Below are positions 1-12,745 of a stretch of DNA of 64,000 nucleotides, one piece after another (the stretch's first letter is position 1; each line of letters opens with the position of its first letter). Source of the DNA: Fasciola hepatica (Eukaryota; Platyhelminthes; Trematoda; Plagiorchiida; Fasciolidae); assembly GCA_948099385.1 (NCBI GenBank), contig CANUEZ040000068.1, positions 268,001 to 332,000 of the forward strand. Reading direction: 5' to 3'. The position numbers and the translations under genes were made by a program. The notes beneath the pieces were generated by a model that worked only from the letters and a program-made list of their open reading frames with translations, was not told where the DNA came from and did no database searches.

Positions 1-1878
1 AGCATACCCAGAAATGATACAAAGGCTTCATATAAGGAGAATATATTGCATTATAGACAAAACGCCCAGTCACACGTGTTTTGGGCAACGGTGCTTCTGA
101 TGCGAGCAAATCTAGGGAAACATCGAATAGACTGACATGCAATACTGTTTGGAGAATCGTTGAAAAAGGCAGGAAACAAATCATGCCCTGTTTAGCAGAT
201 CACCACTCCACCTGCAAATTATTTCTTTTCTCCAGCACCCATTATGACAACGTCGGTGGAATCCTTCAATGCAAATCAGGGAACAGTTACCAGAAGAGAG
301 TACAACTGTTAAGGCTGACCACAGACAGCACCGTCTTTTTAGCTGAAGTAACAGAGCTTAGTGTGGCTTGCCTTCTGGGAAATTTTCATTCTCGTTCAGT
401 TCTCAACCAATTTAGTCATAGGTGAAAGAATTTTTTTAATCGAACAAAGCATTGGTGTCTTTGCCAAAACACTCCAATCGAGAACATCAGCGATGTGTAA
501 TAATGAAAATCCAGTAGGGTAATGGTAAAAATCAACTTTGTTTGCAGTAGGATTAAAACTAGAGCAGCCAATCGAAGGACGACACAATAGGTAAGAATAA
601 AGATTTTGTTTGAATAATTCAGATCATAAACTATTTGGGTGGTGGGAAAGCTACTTTTGTGGGTAGGGAGACGTCAGTACACTGTGTATGCAAATTCTTG
701 CTCCACATTTTGGGGAGGCAATGTAGGTTTGACCACCTATGGCGCATCCCGTGTGTGAATGGAATTGCAAAATGTTGTTAGCGGTCTTCTTAAATTTTGC
801 GTATGCTTTGTGCATAGAAAAGCGATAACTTTAATCATGAAAGGAGTTTTTTTATCGTGCATCAGACGAAGAGTGAACATCATGGATGGATGCAAAGGGT
901 GCGGGTGCGCGATCGTGGAAATCATGTTTGAATGACGGGAAGCTGAGTTTTGTAATCAGCATAAAAGTAGAACACATTCAGAAGGACATTCTTTTAATAA
1001 CTCACACGCTAGCAAATCCTGAGAACTGAAGAAAAGCAAGCAGCACTTGCATTCAACGCAAAGAAGCAAAGCCGTCCGGCGCGTAGAGCAATGTGAAGCT
1101 ATTTATTGGGAATTATATTTGGTATAGCACATCACTCGCCAAAACTGTTCCATGCGTGTCGAAACCCTCAAATTAGTTTTATGAACTTTCGTAATTCAAC
1201 AAAGAAAATGTTTCGTCCCGGCAGTTCAGCAACCCACAAACAACGACTAGAAAAGCTATGCCAGATGAGGCGGGTATTGATATGACCGTTCGTTGTATGT
1301 TCAGTTGGCAAAATTGCTTGCGGTAAACTGTTAGGTAATCAGTGGTGGTCCTATCATGGTACGAGTATTTGCAGTAAAACCACCGAGAGCCAGATAAAAC
1401 ACTATCATGATATTCGTTCTGGTAATTTGTTCTCTAAATGGATCATTGAAAAAGTATTCGTCCAGAAATGATCACTTGACCACATGGAAAGTTAGTTCAG
1501 TGCCGCCTCGAAAATACGTTTCCTTATGAGTCAATATGCACAAAAGGTCCCTTGCATAGCTAGTATCCATTCCCTGAGTCAGATGATCCAAATTTCCAAT
1601 AGTCGATTTACACCATTCCATATTCAGTTGTATAAATATAATGAGCTCCTAATCAGCTATAACAATTGGGAGCACAGGATTTCAGCCTCCCAAAAAATGA
1701 TGTCCCAGCATGTCGTTTTCTGTTCATCATGCCAGATCTTCTTATGAAATTCCGATGCTCCATGTATCGTATATTCGAACATACAACAGGCGGAATAAGG
1801 ACACTGACACTACAATGCCCTCGATGTTCATTACCTTTTCGTGGCTTCTAATAAAATACATCCAACAAGAGTTTTCAG
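1..1878. other. No supportable feature
   Basis: This is AT-rich sequence with only chance-length frames (the longest, 81-425, is 114 codons without an ATG or a domain). No repeats or RNA genes were seen. Confidence 0.6.
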
Positions 1879-2063
1879 TTATGGGAAGCAACATTGGTGG
1901 GGCCTGCTGTTCTTCTGAACATACTTTTTATTTGCCTACGAAGAGAATGTTCACAAGTGAATCTTCTAATGTTTCCCCTTTCCTCCTAACCAGTGGATCT
2001 GGAGGCGGATCATGCTCGCAAAGCGTGCGTACTGAGATAACCCATATCCAGGGTGCACTTGGA
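1879..2063 (+). CDS. Candidate first coding exon with possible N-myristoylation signal
   Basis: An ATG at 1881 lies three bases after a pyrimidine-rich acceptor (GTTTTCAG) and opens 61 codons that end exactly at a good donor (GGA|GTGAGT at 2063/2064). The protein begins MGSNIGGACCSS. Gly2 with a small residue at position 6 fits N-myristoylation, and the following Cys pair fits palmitoylation, as in many membrane-tethered signalling proteins. The rest is Ser/Gly-rich (SGSGGGSCSQS). No domain is recognised. The open frame itself runs on to 2162 and upstream to 1710, so length alone proves nothing. The call rests on the start signal and the two splice sites, all judged by eye. A chance coincidence remains possible. 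Confidence 0.25.
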
Positions 2064-2776
2064 GTGAGTCGTACTCGCAAAGTGTACTTACTTCTGTGCA
2101 GAAATGTTTGGAGGTTGATTGGAGTATACACTGAAAAAATGAACAGTGATTTGCTCAGATAGGCTTTTCCGTAAAGCATAGGACAGAATCACTAAAACTT
2201 CGTGCTACTAAGATAATTCTTTTGAATGTTTGTGGCAAAAGAGTCTTTTCCACAATTGGTGGAAATACTATTCCATTTTCCGGTTGTATTACCATTGACA
2301 CACTTTTTAATCTACGAGTATTGGTTGGGTGTTGCAAATAAAAAGCTCGGTTGGCTAGATCTCATATATAATATGAAACTTGCATGGTCTGAATCCAAAA
2401 ACCAGTCTGTGAGCTCCGTTGAACTAGCGAACTTTCGCTTGCCCAGTATCTACTTTAACTGCTGACTATTCATTTTGCTTTTGTTGAACATGAATAAAAC
2501 AAACAAATATTCAGTAATGGCTACTCATCATTCCAGTTACAGAATATCAGTGAATTCATTTCATTCAATGGGTTATATTTGTCCATTCGTTTCAGTGCAT
2601 ATATTTGGCCGGCTGAAAAGTCACAAGTGACTGAAACCAAAGTGTTTTATGTTTATCTTTAGAGTATTCTTTGCACATCGTTCCATATTCCATGCATTAT
2701 TCATTTTCAACTGACTGTACCGCGGTAACTCAGCTGGTGATGCTGCCGTCCAAGAAACATAAAATTGCTGCTTTAG

Positions 2777-2955
2777 TTACTGCTCGAGATGTGGCCTCCT
2801 GGGAGAGACACATGAAGACAAATGATCTGTAGCCTTATTGTCTTCTACATTAAACTTTATTCTGAACCTATGAATTTGCACGTATCTTTTCTGTACAGAA
2901 GACGCATGTACATCTTTTCCATTCTTCTCACACAAGTCCCAACCCAGAACGAACT
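2777..2955 (-). CDS. Candidate terminal exon, unknown protein
   Basis: A minus-strand frame reads cleanly from an acceptor-like AAACAG near 2954 to a stop at 2777. Its content is mixed and hydrophilic (LGWDLCEKNGKDVH, RFRIKFNVEDNKATDH, then SPRRPHLEQ at the end). It has no domain I recognise, no membrane segment and no obvious low complexity. Its length is within what chance gives at this composition, so the support is the sequence texture plus one acceptor. Confidence 0.2.
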
Positions 2956-4976
2956 GCGGTAATGACAAATCTGTTTCTTCGACAAACCAAACCATGAGTC
3001 AAAATGTAGAAGACATAAAGATCTCTCGACAAAAATATGAACAATCCTAATTCAGAGAATATTTGCAGTGGTCTCAAAACTTGGGAAATTGACGAATTTC
3101 TTGGTACAGACAAGTGATAATGAAGGTGAGGAAAGAAAACAGCTTACAAAGTATATTTTCAATTGTTGTTCGTCTAATGCTGAACAAAAGAAGACCATCT
3201 TTAAATTGACAGCAAGAAACGAGTATTTCAGTTTGGGCAAGCTACGGGGTGCCGTGAAAATAACTGTCTATGAAACTAGTTTCACAAAAAAGCTGACAGC
3301 GAACGTGTAATGTAATAAACTTGTTTACCCAAAAACAATTTTGCAGTTGATGAAAATACCCTCAAACCCTAAGACAAGAGCCCCCTCATCGGCGTAGAAC
3401 CGGTGATTATTGAATTAACCATAGCTTCAGTTTTGCATGATCAGACACGGAAACGACCTCTGCGGCCAAAACTAGTGTCACAAAAGTCAAAATAAAACCC
3501 AAAAGGAGTGAGTGTCGTTAGAAAGCCAGTTACCGGTATAGGTGAATGTGTGCTGTAGTCCACTATCGACTTCGTCAACTGCATCGGTAATACGAGCTTG
3601 TTTTTAGGATAAACGGGGCATTATGAAGAAACTACAGTGAGGAAATTAGGTTGTGCCTCTAGTTGCAGCTGTCTGATAGAAGGTTGCGTTGTGCTGACGA
3701 GTAGGGGTTGAGCCGAGGAAGATCTCGTGATTGCTGTGACTACTGTCGATCGCAAAAGGGCGATTTTTGAGACGAATGCAAAGTTGAAGGATGGTCATGA
3801 AATGAAAACGCACCATTTATCAACGGGTCGTTGAGAGATTCGTTGTTAGAATATGGTAATGCGATTTCTGTAGTTTAAAACCCGGGCAACGTAGTTTATG
3901 AGGCTTTTGGTAATTAAACAGCTTTGCACCCTTGTTCACAAACCTCGTAGTGCTGTCGTACTACGGCTTAAGGCTCGTAACATTTGGCCCAATCCTAGTG
4001 CTGTACAGCGTTTGATTCCTTAACAAGTGAAATGCAATAGATTTGGTTATTTTTTCTCGCTGAACTTTCATTGGTGTGTATGTGTTAACTGTCTCGTTCA
4101 ATGGGAAACATCAACAGTACTGTACTTCCACGTTGACATACTTCGGCCGGTTGTTGAGTAAAACATCCTTTATTCTCGAAGGATAACACTGGAGAAACCG
4201 GTTTAAAGTTCATATCTGCAGAAGAAATTTTCAGGTTGGTTGGAAAGAAATGGTCGACATAAAACGGAAATGTGGAGTTCCCAGTAAGATGCTACCATTT
4301 CGATATAAGTATACAGCGTGATGCAAAACGAGATGACGCAATTGATTATTCTGATTTCACATCGTTCAACACATTTTAATTTATTTGTAAGCCGATAGCT
4401 TCGCACAGTGGAAACGAGGAATCAGAGGAGAAACAGAACGTTAAATGAGCAACCAAAAGACAAACATGATAACAGTAGCTTTTGCAAAAGAAATTGGCGA
4501 AAGTGGAAATCAGTTAATTGTGGATGAGATATAGATTTCCCATACGATGTTTCACTTGGTTTCGGGAAGAAAACAAGAACACAAATACAGTAAGTAGTTT
4601 TGGAGGTGTGAACATCACGGCTCACAGGTTTACTCGTTTAGAGAATGTTCGTGCTAGCTGCAACTTGTAAACAAACATGTCAATGATACACCACTACGGG
4701 TACACTCCACTGGATTTTTCCTCTCATCCATTGGTGTAACGTAAGATTTGGCGACTGACAGGTGTTTCAGTTGTAGAAACTGGAATTTGAATAATTCCAT
4801 CTCTTATTGGACTCAACGGGAAGATAATAAGGCGGCAGGAATTCAGTCACTATATTCGGGAAAAAGTCTAAGGTTCCGGTGGAAAATGCGGTGGAAGTTA
4901 TACACGAAAATGATCAGGGAGTGTCAGTAAACTAAGGCCATCAATCTCACCGGTATGTGACTTGTTCCGTGAATTT

Positions 4977-5255
4977 TTATTGTACAAGTTCCTTTGGGGC
5001 TAAGCGTGCGGATTCTCTAAGGAAAACATTGCTGAATGTAAAATACTGGTCAGAAATGTTTGATGAATAATTTGGTACGAATTCACCACAGAAATATATA
5101 AAGGAAAAAAGAAATTCATAATTGGGGTGTACTTTCGTGAATATAATTCCAGACTGGGAAGTGTAAACGGACATCGGTATTTTCAAAACTTGTCTCTCGT
5201 CTTTTTCATCTATTGAATTTGGTGAATATTCTTTTTGTTCCAATAATAATTCCAT
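4977..5255 (-). CDS. Candidate small protein or first exon, unknown
   Basis: This is a 92-codon minus-strand frame opened by a true ATG and closed by TAA. It starts MELLLEQKEYSPNSIDEKDERQ, an acidic and basic helical-looking head, then has an aromatic-rich middle (NYEFLFSFIYFCGEFVPNYSS) and a charged end (LRESARLAPKELVQ). No family is recognised. The frame is of a length expected by chance a few times in this window. No convincing donor was located. Confidence 0.2.
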   Translation of the reverse strand: MELLLEQKEYSPNSIDEKDERQVLKIPMSVYTSQSGIIFTKVHPNYEFLFSFIYFCGEFVPNYSSNISDQYFTFSNVFLRESARLAPKELVQ

Positions 5256-8200
5256 TTAATAGACAGTGTTATATTAGTAACGTCGTTCGCCATCGGAGTG
5301 GAAGGATACAATCACGTGAGTGAAACAAATAGAAATCTCATCGAGTATAATGCCGACCAAATTATCTAAGAAAATTTATTACCGTCTTCACATAGCCTTT
5401 AGAATCCCTTATATGGTATACAAATGTGGCGTACTCCGGGAAGGTTAACATTCTCATTGAAATGCTTTTGATTGGGTAGTGACTGGCCTTAGTAACTAAA
5501 GAATCCCGAAAATTGTATTATGAATCTGTCACTGATGGTTGTCTCACCTACTCTGGTAAGGGTGTTCGGTCTTACATTTACTTGCTATCACCGCTAGAAA
5601 ATAAATTCAAAAGTCGAGGCGCCTTTCAGTTACGACAGGTAAAAATGTTTTGATGAAGTGATGTACGGCTGCACGCAGTTAATATGTTACATAGTGAAAC
5701 AAACAATTGATTGATATGGAAAAATCAGGAATTTCGGTAAAGGCACAAATGTAAAATTGGGGTTTTTCTTCGGTTCCTCAGGTTATGCAGATTAGTTGGA
5801 CTTGGCGCGTGTTTATTGTGCACCAAGATCAAGGAACCCATTCGTAGTATTGATAAAGGAGAACAATATATCTGTAATCCTGTCATTTCAGTACCGTATG
5901 GCGAAAAACGAAATCATCTGAATTCATACTATCGACTACCAATAAAATGGCACAAAGATAAATTAACTGTTGCAATTTGTTATTTGATGTGAATATGTTG
6001 TTATAAGAAGTATCACAAATTACAGAATCAATGGAGAGTAACTGGCTGTTTCATATGGCTAAGCACAATCATGTCGTAACCAGAAAACGTTCAAAAGAAA
6101 TGGATGAACTTAATCAGCAAGACTGTTCTCGTTGAAAAAAAGCCTTTATCGCGTGACAAAAATAAAGAATTAGGAGTCATGGGTTAGAAATAATAACGGA
6201 ATTTACACGAACATTGTTACTGCCCTTGGGACGGAGAAGAGGACAAGTCTAGAGTTCAGCCCGACTACCCAGGCTCTTACGGATCAGAATATGTCAGGGT
6301 TCATTTTTAACTGCGATCAACCGTGATTCTGACTGAATGATCATCAGATTCAAACATGACTAGCCGAACGAATGATGTAAGGTGTTTATTGGCCACGTCG
6401 CTTGCGGTAAAGTTGGTTCTTTAGACGACCTAAAGTGTCCACCCATAAACATTGCTGCTGGTAAGTTTTTGCTGTACGTGAAGGCATCCGGATATTGTAA
6501 AACAGGGGCAATGTCAAGGATTGAGAACAAGATAGCCCACTTTTACCACAATAAGCAGGTAACTCAGCGAAGGAAAATAACAAATTTATACTTCATTCTT
6601 CACGAGCTTGTTGCAAATGATATCACTGAAGGACACAATTGAACAGAGAGCATTGTTCTTCATTTGCATTTCAATGACACTGAGTCGATAGAAGAGGAAA
6701 GGTTCACGGCGAAAAGCCTTTGTTAACATTACGATCATGAGGAAACAAAAAGCCCATGCAAACTAACTGTACCAAACTAACTGACTGACAAATCAGAGTA
6801 TCTTCGTGAAGTCTCACAAACAAAAGCAATGTAGAAGTCAGCAAAGGTCACAGTAAATGTGACCTCGAGTGCTTTTCAAACTTCATTACGTTTCGGACCC
6901 GTCTTTGAGCTGGTTAACTACAAGAAGACGCTTTTTTGTAGCAAAATTTGCAACTACCGGAAGAAAAATTGCACCCATGTTTCACAACTGTGTTCTCGAT
7001 GCTAATCCTAGAGTGTGGTTTATAAATATTTTTTTAGTGTGCTTTCACATACATAATCGTATTGATGTAAATTATCTCAACTCCTCCACATCCACCAAAG
7101 CGTAAACATATACATTACCACCCCATGATTCTCATTCTATTTGTTACTGTGTAGACTTATCGGTTCAAGACAAGTAAACCTTCATGCAAGACATCTTTGG
7201 TGGCGATATATCACGTCAACTAGGATAACTGTACAGAATTACTATCAATAGTGCATAATTGTGTGGGTTATAACATTGCAGGATTTTTGCAAACACAGAC
7301 TCTACTCAACTACGTGCCACTGATAAGTCTAATCAATCTCGTTCACTCTTCAAAACAAAAAAGAACAGTTGATGGTTTATTCCCATCAAAGATTTTCACC
7401 GGGTAAACAACGTGATCAATCAAATATGGCTCCGATGGAGAATAATTTCTTAGCTTTTATTTATCACACTTCACACACATCAGCCTGGAAAGCCAAATCG
7501 GATTGTTTGCCATCTGTTTGAATTGGACCGACAAATGAGAGACAGATTGGTGTGGAAACTTTACCAATCACATGTCGTCAATTACGTGAGCAATGCTGCT
7601 TCACGTACCATTACCGGTTTCAATGAAACGGGCTGATTTGGACCACTGAAAGGTAACTCTTCATTCTCAATTTCACCCGTTTTTCTTCGTTAGTTTTAAT
7701 CATTGCAAGAAGGGTGCGTAAGTAAATTGAGAAGCATGAAAACCATCGCAAGATACCGGAGGGCAATTTTAATTTGATAATTGTTCAAGTGATGAAAAGA
7801 ATAAAGTATGAAACTTGAACAGATCAAGATTTTGTTATAAGGTTACTTTTCAGGACCATTTTTTGGTGGAATTGATCAGCTTGGTGTTTTGCAAACTTAT
7901 TTAGCAATATCTACAGAATCCAAGCTCTCTCTCAAGCATAACTAGTGCATGCAATTTTTGTCCTTAAGGATGATTTAGTATCTACCTTTTTCATCAAGTT
8001 AAATAAAAAATGGCATATACTGCAAATAAGAACATGTGCCAGGTCGAAGGAATAGATAATATTTTGAACTGAAGTCAATAAAATGCGAGAGGGATACGCT
8101 AGGGTTTCCCGGTTTTTGCAATACTGCGGTATCATGACGGCAAACGAATTGGATTGAATAAATCAGTGGTGAACTACCATCATCTGTGTATTTCATACCT

Positions 8201-11200
8201 TCTTCTTTTGGAACTCGAAGGAATGGATTTTCTAAAGCTGCTCCCAAAACTGGATCACTTTCTTTGAAAGTCGGTGCACGCTACGCCGATAAGTTTGGTA
8301 AAAATCCTTGTGAGTATCAGTGAAATCAAATGTTTTCTTATGAAACTGTTCATGCTAGCCTCGTAAGTATATGCCTGTGTTTCTGAAACTGATGCTGTCA
8401 GTATCTTGGGTGCAAAATAGCAGCTCGATGTCATCATGCAGCGGCGATACCATCGCGAATAGCAGAAGATAGTTTAACTAGGGCATGCTTGACGCTATTG
8501 ATATTAGTTTTATGAACCGAAGTACAAAGTTGTGATTCGTAGAGTTTTGTTTTTCCTTTGCGTTTTCCGGTTGCACGGTGCAAAGAGTGCTTTGCCGCTA
8601 GAATGCGATGTCTGCGGCACACTGCTCGCTTCGGGTGAGAAAATCAGGTGAGCAACTCAGAGATCTGGTGTCGTGTTTGGGGCACTGACAGACGCCTTCT
8701 AATTGAAGTAACCACTCTGGGAGCCTGTTACGACGTTGGCACATGTTTGTGTGCCCTCCTCTCGTGTACCTCTTCGTCCTCTATCCGCACTTGCTTGACC
8801 TGGCTGGACGGAGTGAAAGAGCGGACAGTCCATGACGTGAATAGGGGGTACAACGAAGCCATTGTCAACACTGTCTTCGGTTGCTGCTCTCAACTCTTCT
8901 GTTTGGCGTCCAAGAGCCGTTGGTTGTCATTGATCTAAGACTCTGAAGAAATAGAAGTAGCGTTGCGAATGATTGAAATAATTTCCGGTAAACTTTTTTG
9001 AAACGAAGTGAAGTACAACCACGAAAAATAATAATTCAGATTTATCAAAACTTTTATATGAGTTCTCAATAAGCACGACCGGCTTTGGACTGAAATATGG
9101 TCAATAAGTTTTCTAATGCCTAAAGTGACCTGTGTCCAACTGGTTTTGCTGCACAATACGGTAAGTGTACTTTTATTGTCGGGAATTTTCGACAGGTTTT
9201 GAGCAGATATATTATTTCCCGTGTACGGATCAAATCACGAGTTTTGCTTCCAGTCATGAAAGGATGATCCCGAGAAAACAATGACAACTGTGAAGATCAA
9301 TTAAGTGACCATATTTATCAGATAGACAACACTTGTACACCACTGATCTGAACTAGATAATTTGTAACCAGAGGGATATTCATCCTCCAGTTATCCCAGC
9401 TATATAAGTCAGACTTTTTGCGAAGTTCATGAACTGCATTTTTTGAGAGAGAAGCAGAGAAAGAACAAGTGGTACTCACAGAATGCACATTGTTAAATGC
9501 TCACTACTCAGCCAAGCTAATATTGCCAATCAATGTGTTCAATGTTTCCAGGAGTGTTTAGTATTTTTTTCATGATGTCTGAAAATATGCCTCAGTTGAA
9601 AAAGAATCTCCCATGTGTTAGTTTGTTTTCAATTTTCGCAAGTTCCGATTCCTCAGATATTAGAAAAATAGCCTATTGTTCTTCCCGTTTTTCCGTGCTT
9701 TTGTTTTTTGTGGTTCGAACTTGGTTTATTTTTATGTTCATTGCATTTGATCATTACATCGCAAATTTTACTGAATCCACCGAGAAAAAGAACGCAGGAA
9801 AAAACTGGTAAAAGCCTTGAATGAGCACAATAGCCAAAAATGCAATAAATCCACGAAATGTGAACGGAACTGGCAACAATAACACAAGGAGTTCACCACC
9901 CGGTCAGAATTTTCTCTTTCGGAACCATTACCAGGGATGGCTAGAACCAGTATAAAACTCTACCAATTCCCGGGGAGGTAAGATCATGGCAATATGCACA
10001 CAGCACTTTCTAAGCCAACTGAAACTGAGATGCTTGATCAACTTTGAACTGACGATAAAGCAGAACACTTTTTTGCGAACCTTGAAAAGTGGATAAATTA
10101 TATGTTCAAAAATAGTCCGTCATTGAATTTTACCCTGGTCAATCCGAAATTGCTGAAAAATGATGGTGTACCGTACTCCCTGAGGGACAAAACAAATCCA
10201 TATTAGCATCATGCGTTTCAATGACACTGGTGCAATGAGAGACGGTAACAGAGGCTGCACCAATGAGCTGTTGGTGCTGGTTTCAGTGAAAAATATTCTA
10301 TAGAAAATGTTACACTTGCTCCGACTGGTCGGATAATAAATACGGTTGTACGGGCTTTCAGAGGAAGTCCAGGTCTACATAAATTGATTATTTACCGACA
10401 AACCCCATTTGCCGTGATTGTTGCTAGGTCAAAAAAGTTTTACTGATTTAGTGGGTAAACTTAAGAAAGAAAACGTATGACAAAGGACTGATACTTTGAT
10501 CGGTAGTCCACTGTTTGCATCGAAAAAGCCCCTACCCCACTAAATAAAATATGGTTCTGAGGCTGCACACCATCAGTTCGGAATATTTCAAACAAGCTCG
10601 TCATATCTTTATTTTTACTTCACACAGTCTACTGTCACATTAAATTCATTACGAACGTCAGTCACACACCCATGGGTATTTTCATGTGTGATGGACAGCA
10701 TACGTTTACTGCACTCAGTTCACATGATCACTGCATGCAATAAAAATGTGTGAATCAAGAAAGTCGCGCCACGAGATTATTAGGTATGCTAGATGGACAA
10801 TGAGGATACTGATCTGTTTGTTCAACAATGGCAACCCGTCCTTCTCACTGATGATCTAGTAATCCCGTTATTCAGTAGCTTGCTTGGGAAAAATTCGGAG
10901 AAACTAGTGAAAGCGCTGTGATGAGAGAAACATTGTAGCACAACGGAGGTACAGTGACTGTCTGGGGAGCCATCTAGTGAGACGGACGGATCAATGTCTT
11001 ATTCCTGGATGGTATCGTCAATGGGTGATTTCTCCCAGAATTATTGATCTTACCCTTTTTGCCAATGGTGAACAGCTTTAGTAGGGGTTTTCCAGGAAGA
11101 CATTGCGGCCGTAAATCGTTCCCTTAAATTAAACACGTCTATTATGTACAAAGGTACAAATAAGTTCCTGCGGTGAAATCGATCTTTTCAAGTCAATTCA

Positions 11201-12548
11201 GTCAAATATTTGTAGTATTAGTCTCCTTTGGGAGTTCAAGATTGCCTTCCTGGGGAAATGGGACCGTATGCCACAAGATACTACCAGACGGTCGATAGCG
11301 AGCATAACCCGATTGCTTAATGCTGTTATATCGTCTGAGGATTTCCCAACCATATACAAAATGAGTGACTGTTTGGGAAAGACTAAAATCATCTATTCTC
11401 AATGGGCTATCTTTGTTTCAATGAAGGATATCACTGTTGTACTCTGCTTTGATTATTTCATGAGAGTGTGATTTTCAGCGAATATTGTAGATAAGAATAA
11501 AATACTAATGGAACAAACCGTACTGTCCTCGACGAAAATTTCTCTTGGATATTTCATCGAGTGTGGACAAAAATTTGGAGCTGCCTTGCTAGAAAACCAT
11601 TCATCTAGCCCAATCACCAGCTTGATATTCAGGTGTAACCCATGCCAGTGATTTACTTATCCTGTTTCTTGCCTATATTTCAAGCTGCATCAGCGAAAGC
11701 GTTTTGTGACCCAGACAATCATGCTAGTGTACTTTTTCTACTTTAGCCTTCTGGTGATCTTTGGCCTCGGTCAACCCGATTCTCTCGGAAATTTTCTCAT
11801 GGTAATTTGCGTCACTTAGTCCCGTCACTTCAGCTTACCTACGTGATTTCCCTCCCTCCCTCTCTCACTTTTTCTCCCTGAACAAATGACGGAGATTTGG
11901 CCTTGACCTTTCCAACTGATCTTGACATTCTCTCGGGACCGTGGTATCTCGTTTGTCCTCCGGAATTTGTGCGTATGCCGCCGCACGCGATTGCGTCTCT
12001 TCTGACTGTTCTATGGCCCAAAATATCTTACAAAAAGACCCTGGGTATGAAACGTTTGACTTGATTCCGTATCAATGCTGCTTGCGTTTGCTGGAGCTCT
12101 ATTTAACCGTCTTCTTACTGCTATCCGTATTCCTACCAAGTGAGGTATACATTTAACCAGTTTTCGATGACTTGGTCTTATGGCACACAAGTGTTTTATC
12201 TTACTCGGGGTTCTTCCACCACGAGTCACCAAAGGACTCAACAACATTTCGGTACAGTCTCCATTATAGATCACTCACGTATATTCCTTGAGCTTGTACA
12301 TATGTTGAGGTTGTCAGCCTTTTCCGAGAGGAATTCGTGAGCAGTTTGCTTTTTTGGTGACAGCAGTAACGTTTATTATGCACTATCCACGGTAAAACTA
12401 GAGATAGATCATGGATACAGACTACGGATAAATTGACAGAGATGCCACCAGTTTAATTTAAGGAGTACATTTGTTGCGGTTCATTTGCATTTCTTGGGAA
12501 GCGTCACCTTTTTCCCGTCTTTCGTTTTCTTATGGCATGCACGGGACT
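5256..12548. other. Long stretch without a convincing gene
   Basis: Mostly AT-rich DNA of intronic or intergenic type. Three weak points stand out. A GCTGCTG|GTAAGTTT donor near 6461 ends an 81-base open stretch (GHVACGKVGSLDDLKCPP). A minus frame at 8434-8622 has a basic texture (HRATGKRKGKTKLYESQLC). A G+C-richer stretch at 8.64-8.93 kb has frames on both strands. None has a recognisable domain. Confidence 0.5.
11848..11879. repeat. Pyrimidine-rich low-complexity tract
   Basis: The tract is CCCTCC and CTCTCT repeats on the plus strand. The frames 11839-12021 (minus) and 11941-12156 (plus) lie in the adjacent G+C-richer stretch 11.84-12.3 kb, which shows no recognisable domain and could be old repeat DNA. 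Confidence 0.7.
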
Positions 12549-12745
12549 GCAATGGCAGTCGTATGCCCATAGACACAAGAGACTACTCCACTTCCAGCGA
12601 CTGCCGGCAACTAGCTCATGTAAATACAAATGGAGACCAGATGAGAGGTCAGAAAATGAGATGGGAAAACAGGCCGGATGACAGAAATAATGTATACAGA
12701 ATACTACAATTGGATACGTGCAGCTATGTTGAGAGCGATTTATGA
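12549..12745 (+). CDS. Candidate terminal exon, hydrophilic tail
   Basis: A pyrimidine-rich run (TTTCCCGTCTTTCGTTTTCTT) precedes a CAATGGCAG acceptor. The plus frame then stays open to a TGA at 12745. Its content is polar (DTRDYSTSSDCRQ, GDQMRGQKMRWENRPDDRNN), like a cytoplasmic tail or a disordered region. It has no known motif. Confidence 0.18.

Noticed and set aside
81..425. 114-codon plus frame near the left edge
   Set aside because: It opens with TTG, has no ATG in good context, no domain and no splice pair. Chance frames of this length are expected several times in the window.
6381..6461. GHVACGK, resembling a GTPase GHVDxGK loop
   Set aside because: The Asp and the following Ser/Thr are missing, and no other GTPase motif lies nearby.
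9700..9730. GGTTCGAAC, a possible tRNA B box
   Set aside because: No A box at the right distance and no cloverleaf can be folded around it.
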